Shown here: positions 25,776 through 35,200 of the stretch, piece by piece
Position numbering within the stretch: position 1 is the stretch's first letter
Layout: every line of letters starts with the position of its first letter
Assembly (NCBI RefSeq): GCF_016495725.1
Contig: NZ_CP054705.1
Span: 1,736,001 to 1,800,000, forward strand
DNA from: Salicibibacter cibarius
Lineage (GTDB): Bacteria > Bacillota > Bacilli > Bacillales > Marinococcaceae
DNA length: 64,000 nt
Reading direction: 5' to 3'
The notes under the pieces: model-generated
What the model saw: only the letters and a program-made list of their open reading frames with translations
Database searches by the model: none
Told to the model about the DNA's origin: nothing
Made by a program: the position numbers and the translations under genes

Positions 25776-26413
25776 ACAATAAAAAATCAAACATGTTATT
25801 TAAAGATGTTGCTTATAACCAAATTAAAGAAAAACTTTTAGAAGAAGAATACGCACCAGGAACGTTATTATCTGAGAAAACTCTGATAGATGATCTGAAA
25901 ATGAGCAAAACCCCCATTAAATCAGCATTGATAAGGTTAGAAGCGGAAGGGTTCGTAACGGTTTCCTCAAAACAAGGGGTTCTGGTCAATGATTTAACGA
26001 TTGATCGAATTAACAATATATATAACCTACGAATAGCTTTGGAAACTTTTAACTGTGAACAAATCTATTCACAAATTACGAAAGAACAGTTGGAACATTT
26101 ATGGGAAAATCTTGAAGAAACAAAAATTGTATCAGAGAAACTAGACGTAAAGGAATTTGCGAGTTTGGACCATGGGTTTCACCTTAGTATTAGTGAAATT
26201 GCGGGAAATGATGAAATTACCCGTGTCTTATTAAATTATCAAGATCATCTCTTACGCATCACGTTACGTCATTTACGCAAAGATCCAAGTAGAGTACGTA
26301 AATTTTACCAAGAACATGTAGCGATTATGAAAGCGCTAGAAAAACACGAAAAGGAAAGCATAAGATTAATGCGCCAACATTTACAAGAATCAAAATCTAT
26401 TCTTTTTCAATAA
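25772..26413 (+). CDS. GntR/FadR-subfamily regulator of the tetronate operon
   Basis: A 213-residue regulator with an N-terminal winged helix (APGTLLSEKTLIDDLKMSKT then IKSALIRLEAEG) and an FCD domain (ASLDHGFHLSISEI, LRHLRKDPSR, EHVAIMKALE). It overlaps the kinase by four bases, unusual for a repressor that usually leads its operon, and so is autoregulated. The 24-bp palindrome at 24363 is its likely operator. The ligand is presumably a tetronate. Confidence 0.87.
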   Translation: MNNKKSNMLFKDVAYNQIKEKLLEEEYAPGTLLSEKTLIDDLKMSKTPIKSALIRLEAEGFVTVSSKQGVLVNDLTIDRINNIYNLRIALETFNCEQIYSQITKEQLEHLWENLEETKIVSEKLDVKEFASLDHGFHLSISEIAGNDEITRVLLNYQDHLLRITLRHLRKDPSRVRKFYQEHVAIMKALEKHEKESIRLMRQHLQESKSILFQ

Positions 26414-26428
26414 TATGGAGTGAATGAA

Positions 26429-27457
26429 ATGAAAGCCGTTTTTGTGGAAAATGCAGAACAAGTTAAGGTGAAGGAAGTTAATCGACCAAATATTAAAAGT
26501 GATGAAGTTTTAATTAAGGTTATCAAAGCTGGAATTTGTGGATCAGATATCCATACCTATAAAGGTTTGCACCCATTTCGAAAACCTCCGGTCATTATGG
26601 GTCATGAGGTAGCAGGAGAAGTTGCTGAAGTAGGAAATGACGTATCTAAAGTCAAGGTGGGAGATCGTGTAACGGTAGAACCGCAAAAAGGTACCGGAGA
26701 AAGTGAGGGGATAATGACAGGTAATGTGAACTATTCCGATGAACGCTTAGCCCCAGGTATGGGAGAATGGCTTGGAACGATGGCGGAATATTTTGTTGCC
26801 CCTGAAACGTTGGTGCTTTCGTTGCCGGATTCAGTAAGCTATGAAAAAGGAGTTCTTATGGAACCTTTGGCAGTAGGCGTTCATGCAGCATTTAAAGGAG
26901 AAGTACATCCTTCGGACCGAATTGCTATTTTAGGGGCTGGCCCCATTGGATTATTAACGCTTGCCGCCGTGTATGCTCGTAATGTCAAAAGCACTCTAGT
27001 GACGGACGTTTTTGACTATCCTTTAGATATAGCTCGAGATATGGGGGCCCGCACAACGCTAAATATAGGTGGTAAATCTAACTGGGTAACAGAGGCAAAA
27101 GAAATTATGGGCGGTTCTTTCGATAAGGTATTCATTACAGCTGGGGTGCCAGGAATCATCAATCAAGCCCTCCACCTGTTAAAAAAAGGCGGGCGAATAG
27201 TAACGGTCGCTATGTTCCAAGATCAGCAAAAAATAGATATTGAACAGCTACAGCAGAACGAAAAGGAGATTGTAGGCTGTATGACCTACAATAGACCCGA
27301 CTCGGAGGAGGCTTTGAGCATTATCGAAGATAACAAAATTCCATTAGAGAAAGTAATATCTCATCAGTTGCCTTATGAACAAGCAGCAGATGGATTTCGA
27401 ATGGTTGATAAAAAAGAAGATCAGTCAGTTAAAGTATTGATTAACTTTGATGCTTAG
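26429..27457 (+). CDS. Zn-dependent dehydrogenase (sorbitol/threonine dehydrogenase type)
   Basis: A 342-residue medium-chain dehydrogenase: GICGSDIHTYKG and GHEVAGEVAEVG for the catalytic zinc, GAGPIGLL for NAD. Unlike its paralogue at 9790 it lacks the four-Cys structural-zinc loop; that segment reads VEPQKGTGESEGIMTGNVNY. It may oxidise a tetronate to the 3-oxo acid, replacing the hydroxyacid-dehydrogenase-type LtnD/DenD used in other bacteria. ATG 26429 is preferred over GTG 26420 because GGAGTG lies eight bases upstream. Confidence 0.83.
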   Translation: MKAVFVENAEQVKVKEVNRPNIKSDEVLIKVIKAGICGSDIHTYKGLHPFRKPPVIMGHEVAGEVAEVGNDVSKVKVGDRVTVEPQKGTGESEGIMTGNVNYSDERLAPGMGEWLGTMAEYFVAPETLVLSLPDSVSYEKGVLMEPLAVGVHAAFKGEVHPSDRIAILGAGPIGLLTLAAVYARNVKSTLVTDVFDYPLDIARDMGARTTLNIGGKSNWVTEAKEIMGGSFDKVFITAGVPGIINQALHLLKKGGRIVTVAMFQDQQKIDIEQLQQNEKEIVGCMTYNRPDSEEALSIIEDNKIPLEKVISHQLPYEQAADGFRMVDKKEDQSVKVLINFDA

Positions 27458-27471
27458 GAGATTATAACTAT

Positions 27472-28473
27472 ATGAATAAAAAAAGCTTTATGATATCAGT
27501 TATGGTGATGGCGATTTGGATTACTGGATGTAGTTCGTCTGCATCCTCTTTCGATGAGGAAAAAGAGGATACGACAACTCTTCGATTAGGTCATATCACT
27601 AGTGAAGATGATGCATGGCATTTAGCATCAATTAGATTTGCAGATTTAGTTGAAGAGAAAACCAATGGTTCAGTTGAAGTGGAACTTTATCCAAATTCGA
27701 CGTTAGGTGGAGATCGTGATCTTATCGAAGGAATGCAAATCGGTTCAATTGATTTTGCGTTAGTAGCAGGAGTGATGTCGAATTTCCACGAATCATTTGC
27801 AATTTTAGAGTTACCGTATTTATTTCAGGACGAGGAACATCTAGAGCAATTTCTTTATGGAGAGTCCGGAGAAAAATTACAGGAAGAAATGTTGGGAGAA
27901 ACTGGAGTACGTGGTTTGGAATTTTGGATGAGAGCTCCAAGACAATTAACTACAAACACTCTTGTCGAAAAACCGGAAGATTTGCATGGTGAACAAATAA
28001 GAGTGCCCAATATAGAGGCGTCTGTACAAGGTTGGGAAGCGATGGGTGCAAATCCGATCTCCATGGATTTTGGTGAAGTCTACTCATCACTTCAAACAGG
28101 CGTTCTTGATGGTCAAGAAAATCCAACAGCTTTTGCCACGAGTTCCCAAATCCAAGAAGTACAGGATTACTTGGTAATGACAGATCATGTATTTGGATAT
28201 GTGCAACTTACAATGAGTGATCAAACATACCAGAAATTGAATGAAGATGAACAGAATGCTGTAGAAGAAGCTGCATATGAAGCTCGAGAATATCAAAATG
28301 AAATCGTTTTCGAAGAAGAAGAGCAGGGGATGCAAGAAATGCTTGATGCGGGAGTAGAGATAGTTGAGATTGATCAAGAACCATTTCGAGAGGCTGTTCA
28401 GCCAGTGCATGAAGAAATAGCGGATAAATATGATCGAGAACTGTATGAAGAAATCATTGGATTAAGGGATTGA
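27472..28473 (+). CDS. TRAP transporter solute-binding lipoprotein (DctP family)
   Basis: A 333-residue binding protein with lipobox ITGCSSS after a short signal helix. The DctP core is clear: YPNSTLGGDRDLIEGMQIGS, MRAPRQLT, IRVPNIEASVQGWEAMGANP with the ligand-clamping Arg, and LQTGVLDGQENPT. It is acidic and paralogous to the protein at 7011. Its operon context suggests a four-carbon sugar acid as ligand. Confidence 0.9.
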   Translation: MNKKSFMISVMVMAIWITGCSSSASSFDEEKEDTTTLRLGHITSEDDAWHLASIRFADLVEEKTNGSVEVELYPNSTLGGDRDLIEGMQIGSIDFALVAGVMSNFHESFAILELPYLFQDEEHLEQFLYGESGEKLQEEMLGETGVRGLEFWMRAPRQLTTNTLVEKPEDLHGEQIRVPNIEASVQGWEAMGANPISMDFGEVYSSLQTGVLDGQENPTAFATSSQIQEVQDYLVMTDHVFGYVQLTMSDQTYQKLNEDEQNAVEEAAYEAREYQNEIVFEEEEQGMQEMLDAGVEIVEIDQEPFREAVQPVHEEIADKYDRELYEEIIGLRD

Positions 28474-28483
28474 AGGAGGGTGA

Positions 28484-28990
28484 ATGATGCGAACGTATTT
28501 GCAAGTAATAGATAAAATGAATGACATATTAAAATATGTTACATCATTTTTTATAGCACTGCTTGCTATATTGGTGATAATACAAGTCTTCAGTAGGTTT
28601 GTCATCAATTTTCCGTTCATTTGGTCGGAAGAAGTAGCTCGCTATGCAATGGTTTATGTAGTCTTTTTGGGGTCAGCATTGGCTACACGATACAATCAGC
28701 ATATTGCAATTGATTTTTTGCTTCAGATAGTTAGTGAAAAAAAGCAAAACAAATTAAAAATTATAATCACATGGGTAAGTATTTTATTTTTTGCCTTGCT
28801 ATGTTACCAAGGTGCTATTTTGACAGTGACCGTATGGGAACAGACATCACCTACCACAGGGCTTTCAATGTCATGGGCATATGCAGCTATACCGCTTGGA
28901 GCTGGCATGATGCTTTTAAACGCATTAGCACTGCTTTCAGAGATGAAGGTGTCGGGGATTGACGAACAGGAAGGTGATGTTCAGTGGTAA
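28484..28990 (+). CDS. TRAP transporter small permease (DctQ)
   Basis: A 168-residue four-helix membrane protein with the DctQ signature FIWSEEVARYAMVYVVFLGS. AAGGAGGG precedes two successive ATGs, either of which could start it. It overlaps the large permease gene by seven bases. Confidence 0.9.
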   Translation: MMRTYLQVIDKMNDILKYVTSFFIALLAILVIIQVFSRFVINFPFIWSEEVARYAMVYVVFLGSALATRYNQHIAIDFLLQIVSEKKQNKLKIIITWVSILFFALLCYQGAILTVTVWEQTSPTTGLSMSWAYAAIPLGAGMMLLNALALLSEMKVSGIDEQEGDVQW

Positions 28991-30255
28991 CTATTTTGTT
29001 TGTCTCGTTAGTCGTATTATTGTTCTTAGGGGTCCCGGTAGCTATTGCAATGGGTCTTGCTTCTGGTTTAGCTTTACTTGTGGATGATACGCCTTTAATG
29101 GTGATTGCTCAACGAGCGTTTGTAGAAATTGACTCCTTTCCTTTAATGGCTATTCCATTATTTATGTTGGCAGGAGTTATTATGCAGTATGGTGGACTAT
29201 CGCAGCGTCTTATCAACTTTGCGAATGCCTTAACAGGTCACATTTCTGGCGGGATTTCTATCGTAACAATTGTAGCAACGATGTTCTTTGCCGCCATATC
29301 TGGTTCTGGTGTAGCAGCCACAGCTACATTAGGAGCTATTTTAATACCTGCCATGGTTGAAAGAAGTTATCATAAAGAGTTTGCCGGCAGCGTTCAAGGT
29401 GCGGCTGGAACATTAGGAATAGTCATTCCCCCAAGTATTCCTATTATTTTATATGGAGTCGCAGCTGGAGACTCTGTGGGTGATCTTTTTGTCGCGGGGT
29501 TAGTACCTGGTATTTTGATGGGATTAGGATTAATTATTGTGGTCATGATTGTATCTAAAAAGCGGGATTATCCTAAGGAGTCAGTAACAACGAAACAAGA
29601 ACTGGGAAAAACTTTTTTAGAAGCGGTTCCTGCTTTAATTATGCCCATAATCGTATTGGGAGGGATTTATAGTGGTATTTTCACTGCCACAGAAGCTGCT
29701 GGTGTAGCGGTTGCGTATTCATTTTTAGTTAGCGCAGTTTTTTACAAGTCTATAAATAAAAAAAATATAGGGGAAGTGTTAACTCAATCTAGTATAACAT
29801 CTGCAGGGATTATGTTTATCCTGGCTGGTGCTGGATTTTTCGGGTGGATTCTTACAAGAGAAAACATACCCCAACAAGTGGCCGGAACATTTACAGCTTT
29901 ATCTGACAATCCTATAGTATTTCTCACCGTTGTAATGATCTTATTATTAATAATAGGTATGTTTATGGAAACAAACGCTTCCATTGTTATTTTAGCTCCC
30001 ATCCTTGCGCCAGTAGCAACGGAATTAGGAATTGACCCTATTCATTTTGGAATTGTCGTGATCGTTACGTTATCTATCGGAATGATAACACCTCCATTTG
30101 GCATGAACTTATTTATTGTCTGTAAGATTGCAAACGCACGATTAGATCAAGTGGCAAAAAGTATGATTCCTTTCTATGTTGCTATTTTAGTTATTTTAGC
30201 TATAATTGCTTACATTCCTTCAGTATCAATAGGCTTACTAGAATTATTTGAGTAA
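28984..30255 (+). CDS. TRAP transporter large permease (DctM)
   Basis: A 423-residue membrane protein with DctM motifs: FVEIDSFPLMAIPLFMLAGV, ISGSGVAATATLGAILIPAM and ITPPFGMNLFIVCKIA. GTG start after AGGAAGGTGATG inside the DctQ gene. It is the sodium-coupled channel subunit of the operon's uptake system. Confidence 0.9.
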   Translation: MVTILFVSLVVLLFLGVPVAIAMGLASGLALLVDDTPLMVIAQRAFVEIDSFPLMAIPLFMLAGVIMQYGGLSQRLINFANALTGHISGGISIVTIVATMFFAAISGSGVAATATLGAILIPAMVERSYHKEFAGSVQGAAGTLGIVIPPSIPIILYGVAAGDSVGDLFVAGLVPGILMGLGLIIVVMIVSKKRDYPKESVTTKQELGKTFLEAVPALIMPIIVLGGIYSGIFTATEAAGVAVAYSFLVSAVFYKSINKKNIGEVLTQSSITSAGIMFILAGAGFFGWILTRENIPQQVAGTFTALSDNPIVFLTVVMILLLIIGMFMETNASIVILAPILAPVATELGIDPIHFGIVVIVTLSIGMITPPFGMNLFIVCKIANARLDQVAKSMIPFYVAILVILAIIAYIPSVSIGLLELFE

Positions 30256-30268
30256 GGAAGTGATGAAA

Positions 30269-30919
30269 ATGAATCGATTAGAAATTATTAAAGAGCTACA
30301 AAAAACAAGTACATTTATGTACGAAAAAGGATTAGCTTGGGGTACGGCTGGGAACATTAGTGCACGTATTGAAAAAGATCTGTTTTATGTATCAGCTAGT
30401 GGCACGCACGTAGGAAAAATGGAAATTGATGATTTTGCACTATGTGGAAACAACGGTGCACAAGAAGGGAGAAAACCTTCGAAAGAGTATATAATGCACC
30501 AGGGAATCTATGAAGAAAGACCGGAGATTGATGCTATACTCCATGCATCTCCTTTTTATAGTACTCTTATAGCCAACTCTAATGAGCGACTCCCTTCAAA
30601 CTATTTTGTAGAATCGATGTATTATCTAGAAAGAATAGAGAGGATTCCTTATAAACATCCTGGCAGTCAATCCCTTGCTTCTGCTGTTAAAAGCAGAGCA
30701 AAAGAAACAAATGTAATGCTACTTGAAAATCATGGAGTGATTGTATACGACACAAGTATAAAAGAAGCGCAAATGGCTTTACAAACTTTGGAATATACAG
30801 CTAAAATGCATGTTCAGGCTTTGCAGGCAGGTATTCATCTGCAGGGTTTAAAAGATAAAGTAACTGAAGATTTTTTGAAGAATGCGGGGTATAAGCCAGT
30901 AAGGGAATGGCCAAAGTAA
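30269..30919 (+). CDS. Class II aldolase/adducin family protein (OtnC-like decarboxylase)
   Basis: A 216-residue class II aldolase-fold enzyme: GLAWGTAGNISARI, SASGTHVGKM, KPSKEYIMHQGIY (the substrate-side Glu/His), ILHASPFYSTL for the metal-binding His, and LLENHGVIVYD. With the OtnK-like kinase it probably decarboxylates 3-oxo-tetronate 4-phosphate to dihydroxyacetone phosphate. Start: ATG 30269 with GGAAGTG six bases upstream; in-frame TTG 30248 lies in dctM. The operon has no OtnI isomerase. A strong terminator follows. Confidence 0.83.
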   Translation: MNRLEIIKELQKTSTFMYEKGLAWGTAGNISARIEKDLFYVSASGTHVGKMEIDDFALCGNNGAQEGRKPSKEYIMHQGIYEERPEIDAILHASPFYSTLIANSNERLPSNYFVESMYYLERIERIPYKHPGSQSLASAVKSRAKETNVMLLENHGVIVYDTSIKEAQMALQTLEYTAKMHVQALQAGIHLQGLKDKVTEDFLKNAGYKPVREWPK

Positions 30920-30935
30920 CATCTTGAGGCAAAAT

Positions 30936-30973
30936 AAACTCCAAGTCCCTTTCAATAGGGGCTTGGAGTTTTC
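30936..30973 (+). terminator. Rho-independent terminator of the tetronate operon
   Basis: AAACTCCAAG (30936-30946) pairs with CTTGGAGTTT (30962-30972), extended by a CCC/GGG stem; it ends in TTTT. Confidence 0.85.
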
Positions 30974-31030
30974 AGTCAGATACGTTAATAAAAACAGGCT
31001 TTCCACTACCTGTCGCTATTGTGCTCGTCC

Positions 31031-31373
31031 CATGCCCTTACTCCGGAAAACAACACCGGTACAAAGCCTCCACCGCTTTATTACTCTCTCCTGGTTTCAA
31101 TTTTGAAAAACCGATGATCAGTGTCGGGGGTGCGCTTCCCGATCGTTCATGCAGAAAGCGTTGAATGGAATGTAATGAAAGTTTCATCTCTTCCGCTGCT
31201 CCATAATTGTCTCGATCACCTTGACACGTACCTCTTTATAATATTTATTCATGCGTTTAATGTGCTTATTATAGTCAAACTGTCCAGAAAACGCCAATGT
31301 GACTACGAAAGTCGTTTGCATAAAATGCAATCCTTTTTCTTTAAATAGATTGATTAATCCCAATGCTATTCCC
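31031..31373 (-). pseudogene. Fragment of a gabR-like (MocR) gene, 3' part
   Basis: The stretch matches the 3' third of the intact gabR-like gene at 59622: ATGCGTTTAATGTGCTTAT, GTCGTTTGCATAAAATG and CGATGATCAGTGTCG are shared. It lacks about 110 internal bases and has many substitutions. Nothing upstream of the fragment is preserved. It is the oldest looking of three copies. Confidence 0.75.
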
Positions 31374-31443
31374 TTGAAATATAACAGAATCGAAACATAA
31401 AATAAAAAGTTAATTAAATAAACAAACAATTTAAAAGATTGGG

Positions 31444-31472
31444 TTGACACGACCAATATAGTGTATTATAGT
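31444..31472 (+). promoter_or_regulatory. Sigma-A promoter of the IclR cluster
   Basis: TTGACA (31444-31449), a 17-base spacer and TATAGT (31467-31472): near consensus, about 50 bases before the iclR-type start. Confidence 0.8.
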
Positions 31473-31487
31473 AAGGTGCAAATAATG

Positions 31488-31502
31488 TGAAATGGCATTT
31501 CA
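31488..31502. promoter_or_regulatory. Probable IclR operator
   Basis: TGAAATG-G-CATTTCA is a perfect 15-bp palindrome placed just after the expected transcription start of the IclR gene, a typical autoregulatory site. Confidence 0.6.
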
Positions 31503-31524
31503 AATAATGAAATAAGGTGTAGCG

Positions 31525-32298
31525 ATGAACCAAAGTGTTATAAAAGCGTTAGGATTACTTGATTTTTTCACAGATCAAGATCGGGAATTAAGTTTAAGTG
31601 AAATCACTAAGCGAGCAGATATGTCAAAGCCAACAGTGTATCGGTTGCTAGCATCCTTAGAAGAGTGCGGGTTTCTAAGAAAGGTGAAAAATTCCGATCA
31701 AGATATCCGGTACAGTCTCGGATTGAAATTGCTCGAACTCGGTCATATGGTATCTGAGCAATTGGAGCTAAGAAATGTGGCATTACCTCATATGAAGGAT
31801 TTGTGCCAAATCATTAATGAAATCGTTCACCTTGTGATCGTGGATGGGGAACAAGCAACGTACATTGAAAAGGTGGAGAGCAGTCAGGCATTGCGCCTAT
31901 ATACAAGAGTAGGGAAAAGCTTGCCGCTTTATATCGGATCCGGGCCCAAGTTATTGTTTGCCTTCATGCCCCAAAAACAACAAGAAAAAATACTCGAGAA
32001 ATTGGACATGGAGCCTTTGACTCCGAATTCTTATACAAGTAAAGAAGCACTACGCAAAAATTTAAAGGCGATTTATGAACAAGGGTATTCCATCAGTCAA
32101 GGTGAACAAGATTTAGATACAACCGGCATTTCTTTCCCAATAAGAGATTACTCAGGTGAGGTGATCGCAGTTATAACGGTGAGTGGGCCTACCACTCGTT
32201 TTCAAAAGGATAGAAAACCTTTTATCGAAGAGGAAACAAAAAAGGCGGCAGATGAAATCTCTAAGGATCTGGGTTTTAAAATAGGAAAGGATGAATGA
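31525..32298 (+). CDS. IclR-family transcriptional regulator
   Basis: A 257-residue regulator. The winged helix fills the N-terminus (LSLSEITKRADMSKPTVYRL then LASLEECGFLRK), and the effector domain follows (VGKSLPLYIGSGPKLLFAF, QGYSISQGEQDLDTTGISFP, ITVSGPTTRF). It heads a five- to six-gene catabolic cluster and probably represses it until the substrate, or a 2-oxo acid made from it, binds. ATG start with AAGGTG upstream. Confidence 0.9.
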   Translation: MNQSVIKALGLLDFFTDQDRELSLSEITKRADMSKPTVYRLLASLEECGFLRKVKNSDQDIRYSLGLKLLELGHMVSEQLELRNVALPHMKDLCQIINEIVHLVIVDGEQATYIEKVESSQALRLYTRVGKSLPLYIGSGPKLLFAFMPQKQQEKILEKLDMEPLTPNSYTSKEALRKNLKAIYEQGYSISQGEQDLDTTGISFPIRDYSGEVIAVITVSGPTTRFQKDRKPFIEEETKKAADEISKDLGFKIGKDE

Positions 32299-32301
32299 CA
32301 G

Positions 32302-33492
32302 TTGTCTATGACATCTAACAGGGTAGCAAATATCCCTCAATATGTTTTTGCGAAAATCAATCAAAAAAAAGAGGCATTAAAACGATCCGGCATAGATATC
32401 ATCGATTTAGGCATGGGAGATCCCGACCTTCCAACACCAAAACCGATCACGAATAAGCTTATTAATGAACTTAATCATCCGGATAATTTCAAATATTCCA
32501 CTTTTAGTGGCTGTACTGAATTTAAAGAAGCAGTAGCTTCTTTTTATAAAACACAATATAACGTGGATCTTCATCCGGAAACCGAGGTGCTCGCCCTCAT
32601 TGGATCGAAGGAAGGGATTGCCCATCTTCCTTTTGCGGTCATTGATAAGAACGATTATGTTTTGACGCCTGATCCATGTTATGGCATTTATCGAATGGCC
32701 ACGTATCTCGCTGGTGGTCAAAATTACGATATGCCGCTGACCAAAGACTGCCATTTTAAACCCGATCTTTCCGTGATTCCAGAAGAAATAAAGCAGAAAG
32801 CAAAGCTCATGTATCTTAACTATCCAGGGAATCCGACGGCGGCCACGGTGAATGTATCTTTTTTTAATAAAGTGATTGATTTTGCTCAAGCAAACAATAT
32901 TTTGATTGCTCATGATTTTGCTTATAATATGATTACATTTGACGAATCGGCGCCAAGTCTTCTGCAAGCTGACAATGCGAAAAACATGGCTGTAGAATTC
33001 GGCTCTTTGTCTAAAAGTTACAATATGACGGGGTGGCGTATAGGTTACGTGGTGGGTAATCCAGAAATCATCCGATCGTTGTCTGTCGTGAAAAGTAACA
33101 TGGATACAAGTCAGTTCCTCCCGATTCAAAAAGCAGCAGCCTATGCTTTGACCCATGATCAAAAGGCTGTCTATGACAATGTCGAGATCTATCGAAAACG
33201 TAGTCGGGCGATGGTTGAGGGATTGAATGCTATTGGCATGAAGGCAGACCCACCAAAAGGGAGTTTTTATATCTGGGCGCCTGTTCCAGATGGGTACACG
33301 TCGGAGGAATTTGCTGAAGGTATGCTTGAACATGCTGGTGTTGTCGTCACACCGGGATCAGCTTTCGGTGCTAGCGGTGAAGGTTATTTCCGTATATCTT
33401 TGACTGTTCCAACGGAGCGACTCCAATTGGCTGTAGAGCGTATGAACGATCATTTTAAAATGAAAACAGTCACAGCATCTAATCCAGAATAA
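32302..33492 (+). CDS. Class I/II PLP aminotransferase (LL-DAP aminotransferase-like)
   Basis: A 396-residue fold-type I aminotransferase: IIDLGMGDPDLPTP, LNYPGNPTAATVN, the PLP-lysine segment FGSLSKSYNMTGWRIGYVVG, and a C-terminal GEGYFRISL with the carboxylate-binding Arg. The pattern is that of LL-diaminopimelate aminotransferase-like and alanine-type enzymes; the catabolic context argues for transamination of an amino acid released by the hydantoinase module. TTG 32302 gives best spacing to AAAGGATG; ATG 32308 is possible. Confidence 0.88.
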   Translation: MSMTSNRVANIPQYVFAKINQKKEALKRSGIDIIDLGMGDPDLPTPKPITNKLINELNHPDNFKYSTFSGCTEFKEAVASFYKTQYNVDLHPETEVLALIGSKEGIAHLPFAVIDKNDYVLTPDPCYGIYRMATYLAGGQNYDMPLTKDCHFKPDLSVIPEEIKQKAKLMYLNYPGNPTAATVNVSFFNKVIDFAQANNILIAHDFAYNMITFDESAPSLLQADNAKNMAVEFGSLSKSYNMTGWRIGYVVGNPEIIRSLSVVKSNMDTSQFLPIQKAAAYALTHDQKAVYDNVEIYRKRSRAMVEGLNAIGMKADPPKGSFYIWAPVPDGYTSEEFAEGMLEHAGVVVTPGSAFGASGEGYFRISLTVPTERLQLAVERMNDHFKMKTVTASNPE

Positions 33493-33513
33493 AACGTAGG
33501 GGAGGGAATTGCA

Positions 33514-35166
33514 GTGTCGAAAATATCGGTTGCACAAGCTATTATAAAAATTCTTTTGAATGAAGAGGTTGAAAAAGCTTTTTGTGTACCGGGAGAAAGC
33601 TACTTAAGCATATTGGACGCATTAAATGATCAAGAACATATTCAATTGATTAGTGGTCGTCATGAAGGAGGCGTTTCTTTTATGACCGAAGCTTATGCCA
33701 AGGCAAGCGGTAAAGTCGGCGTATGCTTTGCCACAAGAGGGCCGGGTGCGACAAATCTTTCAATAGGGTTACATACAGCTATGCAAGATTCCACACCTGT
33801 GGTTGCTTTTGTAGGGCAGGTAAGAAGAAACTTTCGGGGAAAAGAAGGGTTTCAGGAAATTGACCACGCAAGCTATTTTAGCGACCTCATAAAGTGGGCG
33901 GTTGAATTAACTGATGCCTCACGCACAGACGAAATTGTCACTCGAGCCTTTCATATAGCGCAAACGGGTAGACCGGGGCCGGTCTTAATCTCTCTTCCCG
34001 AGGATGTTCTGGATGAAATAGTCGATATTCAAATCCAAAAACCTAAAGTTTTCTCTAGGCCAAGACCTGGCAGCGAGGCCATTCTAGAGACAAAGAAATG
34101 GTTGGAATCTGCGGAACGCCCTATTATTTTGGCAGGCGGGGGCATAAGTGCTACCAAGTCTTCGTCAACGTTAGTACGGGTGGCAGAAGAGCTTCAAATA
34201 CCGGTGGTTTCAACGTTTAGAAGGTTTGATGTATTTCCTAATCACCATTCTCATTATATAGGTTCATTAGGCTTAGGAACCCCGCCATACATCATTGAAG
34301 CGATTCAAGCATCTGATGTGGTATTAGCTTTAGGCACTCGATTCTCGGAGGTTACCACTCAAGATTATACACTGCTTCACTCCGGGCAGACGCTTATTCA
34401 TGTTGATATTTCGGTCAATGAGATTAACAAAAGTTATCAACCTAGTTTAGGAGTGGTGACTGATGTTCATCATTTTATGACGGACTTGATAAAAGAAAAT
34501 GTATATCTTCAACATATAGACAAGAAAAAATCACGTTTAGCATGGTTGAAAAGCAAATATGAAAACGCTTCATCAATCCCCAAAGATAACTCTTCAGATT
34601 TCGTGGATCTTGGACCTATGATTGGTGATCTCATGTCGACCTTGGATGACGATGCGATTATCACGAGTGATGCCGGAAATTTTTTTGGATGGTTGGCTCG
34701 ATACTATTCATTTATGCAAGAAGGGACCTATATAGGGCCAACGTCAGGAGCCATGGGTTACGGGCTGCCTGCAGCGATTGGAGCGAAAATGGCCTATCCA
34801 AATACTCAGGTGATCGCTTATTGTGGAGATGGTGGTTTTATGATGACCATTCAAGAACTTGAAACAGCCATTCGTTATAATATCCCGATTATTTCCATTG
34901 TGGCAAACAACAATATGTATGGCACTATCCGAATGCACCAAGAAAAGTCTTTTCCTCATAGGGTCATCGGAACGGATTTGAGTAACCCTAGCTTTGCCCA
35001 ATATATCAGTCTTATGGGTGGGCACGGGGAAATAGTAGAAAAGAATAAGGAGTTTCTCCCTGCATTACAAAGAGCCATCTATTCAAGCAAGCCTGCCGTT
35101 ATTGAAGTAGCCATTGATCCACAACAAATATCCGTTGAAAAAACGATTGATGATGTAAGAGCATAA
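33514..35166 (+). CDS. Thiamine-diphosphate-dependent enzyme (acetolactate-synthase-like)
   Basis: A 550-residue three-domain ThDP enzyme: catalytic Glu in ISGRHEGGVSFMTEAYAK, RGPGATNLSIGLHTAMQDST, a central Rossmann domain with LAGGGISA, and the ThDP/Mg motif CGDGGFMMTIQELETAIRYN followed by NNNMYG. It resembles acetolactate synthase large subunits but no small subunit is present. Relatives act as 2-oxo-acid decarboxylases, glyoxylate carboligase or sulfoacetaldehyde acetyltransferase. Here it may process the 2-oxo acid made by the aminotransferase. Exact reaction unknown. Confidence 0.85.
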   Translation: MSKISVAQAIIKILLNEEVEKAFCVPGESYLSILDALNDQEHIQLISGRHEGGVSFMTEAYAKASGKVGVCFATRGPGATNLSIGLHTAMQDSTPVVAFVGQVRRNFRGKEGFQEIDHASYFSDLIKWAVELTDASRTDEIVTRAFHIAQTGRPGPVLISLPEDVLDEIVDIQIQKPKVFSRPRPGSEAILETKKWLESAERPIILAGGGISATKSSSTLVRVAEELQIPVVSTFRRFDVFPNHHSHYIGSLGLGTPPYIIEAIQASDVVLALGTRFSEVTTQDYTLLHSGQTLIHVDISVNEINKSYQPSLGVVTDVHHFMTDLIKENVYLQHIDKKKSRLAWLKSKYENASSIPKDNSSDFVDLGPMIGDLMSTLDDDAIITSDAGNFFGWLARYYSFMQEGTYIGPTSGAMGYGLPAAIGAKMAYPNTQVIAYCGDGGFMMTIQELETAIRYNIPIISIVANNNMYGTIRMHQEKSFPHRVIGTDLSNPSFAQYISLMGGHGEIVEKNKEFLPALQRAIYSSKPAVIEVAIDPQQISVEKTIDDVRA

Positions 35167-35200
35167 TCTTTCAATTTTAAAGAGAAGTGGAGTGAAGAAT

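Noticed and set aside
32407-33333. 308-codon minus-strand frame
   Set aside because: Fully opposite the aminotransferase gene; composition is rich in His, Ile and Arg and no motif appears.
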